From the NCBI GenBank assembly GCA_007116445.1, contig SKIM01000005.1:1-15260 (forward strand): DNA of 15,260 nucleotides, read 5' to 3'. Every line of letters begins with the position of its first letter. Within the stretch, counting starts at the first letter, position 1. This DNA comes from Natronohydrobacter sp. (lineage in GTDB: Bacteria > Pseudomonadota > Alphaproteobacteria > Rhodobacterales > Rhodobacteraceae). The position numbers and the translations under genes are program-made. The notes beneath the pieces were generated by a model, which was not told the DNA's origin, did not search any database, and saw only the letters and a list, made by a program, of their open reading frames with translations. Positions 13,979 through 15,260 of this stretch are shown here, in pieces.

Positions 13979-15260
13979 ATGCCCCTCAATCCCGCCCTGG
14001 AAGCTGTGACTGAGCGCATCCGTAACCGCTCCGAGGCGCGGCGCAGCGCCTATCTCGATCAGATGCGCCGCGCGGGTGAGGCAGGGCCGGCGCGCGCGCA
14101 TCTGTCTTGTGGCAATCAGGCGCATGCTTATGCCGCGATGGGCACGGACAAGGACACGCTCGCGCAAGGGCGCGCGCCCAATCTGGGGATCGTGACGGCC
14201 TATAACGACATGCTCTCGGCGCATCAGCCCTTCGAGCACTATCCCGAGATCATCCGCCGCGCGGCGCGGGCCGCAGGGGGCACGGCGCAGGTCGCAGGCG
14301 GGGTGCCTGCGATGTGTGACGGGGTGACGCAGGGCCAGCCGGGGATGGAGCTGTCGCTGTTCTCGCGCGACGTGATCGCGCTCTCGGCCGGTGTCGCCAT
14401 GTCGCATAATTGCTTTGACGCGGCAGTGTGGCTGGGGGTCTGCGACAAGATCGTGCCGGGGCTGGTCATGGCCGCCGCGACCTTCGGCCATGTGCCGTCG
14501 ATCTTCATTCCGGCCGGGCCGATGACCTCCGGCCTGCCCAATGACGAGAAAGCCAAGGTGCGCCAGCAATTCGCCAAGGGCGAAGTCGGGCGAGAGGAAC
14601 TCATGGCCGCCGAGATGGCCAGCTATCACGGCCCCGGCACCTGCACCTTTTACGGCACAGCGAATACCAACCAGATGCTGATGGAATTCATGGGCCTGCA
14701 CATGCCGGGCGCGGCTTTCGTCAATCCCGGCACACCGCTGCGCGAGGCGCTGACCGTCGCGGCCACCGAACGCGCGCTGGCGATCACGGCGGCCGGCAAT
14801 GACTACCGCCCGGCAGGTCAGGTGCTTGACGAGCGCGCTTTCGTCAACGGGATCGTCGGGCTGATGGCGACAGGCGGCTCCACGAACCTTGTGCTGCATC
14901 TGCCCGCCATGGCCCGCGCCGCAGGGATCGAGCTGGCGCTGGAAGATTTCGCCGATATCTCGGCTCTGGTCCCGCTGATGGCGAAAGTCTATCCCAATGG
15001 TCTGGCCGATGTGAACCATTTCCACGCGGCAGGGGGTCTGGGCTACATGATCGGCGAATTGCTGGACGCCGGGCTTCTGCATGACGATGTCTCCACCATC
15101 GCAGGAGACGGCTTGCGCCGCTACGCGCAGGAACCGAAATTGCGCAACGGGGTGCTGGTCTGGGAAGATGGCACCGGGACCACGCTCAATGACAAGATCC
15201 TGCGCCCGGCCAAGGATGCGTTCCAGCCCACAGGCGGGTTGCGCCAGCTGTCAGGCAATC
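13979..15260 (+). CDS. edd: 6-phosphogluconate dehydratase Edd (5' part, runs off window)
   Basis: Converts 6-phosphogluconate to 2-keto-3-deoxy-6-phosphogluconate, the first committed step of the Entner-Doudoroff pathway, in the cytoplasm. 427 codons are visible of a family usually about 600 residues; the frame is open to the right edge. IlvD/Edd family motifs with likely iron-sulfur Cys ligands: PAMCDGVTQGQPG (Cys113), MSHNCFDA (Cys145) and GTCTFYGTANTNQ (Cys222). AYNDMLSAHQP (74-84) and MATGGSTN further on also fit. GGAG lies 6 bases before the ATG at 13979. Distinguished from IlvD by the N-terminal region and the AYNDMLSAHQP form. Probably repressed through the operator upstream; eda may follow outside the window. 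Confidence 0.95.
   Translation, partial: MPLNPALEAVTERIRNRSEARRSAYLDQMRRAGEAGPARAHLSCGNQAHAYAAMGTDKDTLAQGRAPNLGIVTAYNDMLSAHQPFEHYPEIIRRAARAAGGTAQVAGGVPAMCDGVTQGQPGMELSLFSRDVIALSAGVAMSHNCFDAAVWLGVCDKIVPGLVMAAATFGHVPSIFIPAGPMTSGLPNDEKAKVRQQFAKGEVGREELMAAEMASYHGPGTCTFYGTANTNQMLMEFMGLHMPGAAFVNPGTPLREALTVAATERALAITAAGNDYRPAGQVLDERAFVNGIVGLMATGGSTNLVLHLPAMARAAGIELALEDFADISALVPLMAKVYPNGLADVNHFHAAGGLGYMIGELLDAGLLHDDVSTIAGDGLRRYAQEPKLRNGVLVWEDGTGTTLNDKILRPAKDAFQPTGGLRQLSGN

Noticed and set aside
13922..15082. 386-codon open frame on the minus strand
   Set aside because: It is antisense to edd, whose plus-strand frame has unmistakable IlvD/Edd motifs, a good ribosome site and promoter. The minus frame is a His/Arg-rich high-GC shadow.

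Overview
The window reads as a chromosomal segment of a GC-rich alphaproteobacterium, most likely a Rhodobacteraceae (Rhodobacter/Roseobacter-type). The reasons are high GC with very long antisense open frames, the ppx-rlmE and clpP-clpX neighbourhoods, the small 'virulence factor' (Virulence_fact-type) gene beside a MetF-like reductase and a methyltetrahydrofolate methyltransferase, and an Entner-Doudoroff dehydratase. No rRNA, tRNA, CRISPR array or intact mobile element was seen. Family calls rest on recognition of protein motifs, not on database searches.

Layout. Bases 1-426 hold no convincing gene: an imperfect 41-bp direct repeat (1-41 and 272-312) and a strong plus-strand intrinsic terminator (391-424). 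Next comes a Tat-exported PhoX-type alkaline phosphatase (427-2493, minus). A minus-strand operon follows, in transcription order ppx/gppA, rlmE, trmO and an alpha/beta hydrolase (5793 down to 2633). A divergent plus-strand operon (5976-8241) carries the small Virulence_fact-type protein, a short MetF-like methylenetetrahydrofolate reductase and a stand-alone pterin-domain methyltransferase, a one-carbon module. Convergent to it lies a minus-strand pair for a bicarbonate transporter of the SbtA family and its PII-like partner SbtB (9567 down to 8258), with overlapping stop and start codons.

Upstream of sbtA on the same strand are clpX (with a clear terminator) and clpP, the ClpXP protease. 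Then comes a PIN-domain protein whose start overlaps the stop of an RlmI-type rRNA methyltransferase, and a small unknown ORF. The window ends in the 5' two thirds of edd (plus strand), preceded by a promoter whose spacer contains a perfect 14-bp palindrome of LacI-family operator type.

How it fits together. Most of the window is housekeeping: phosphate scavenging, RNA modification, protein quality control and sugar catabolism. The parts most worth follow-up are the SbtA/SbtB pair outside cyanobacteria, with a substituted motif and a missing R-loop; the three-gene folate module; the translationally coupled PIN/rRNA-methyltransferase pair; and the edd operator/promoter. I did not find a clearly new defence or mobile system.
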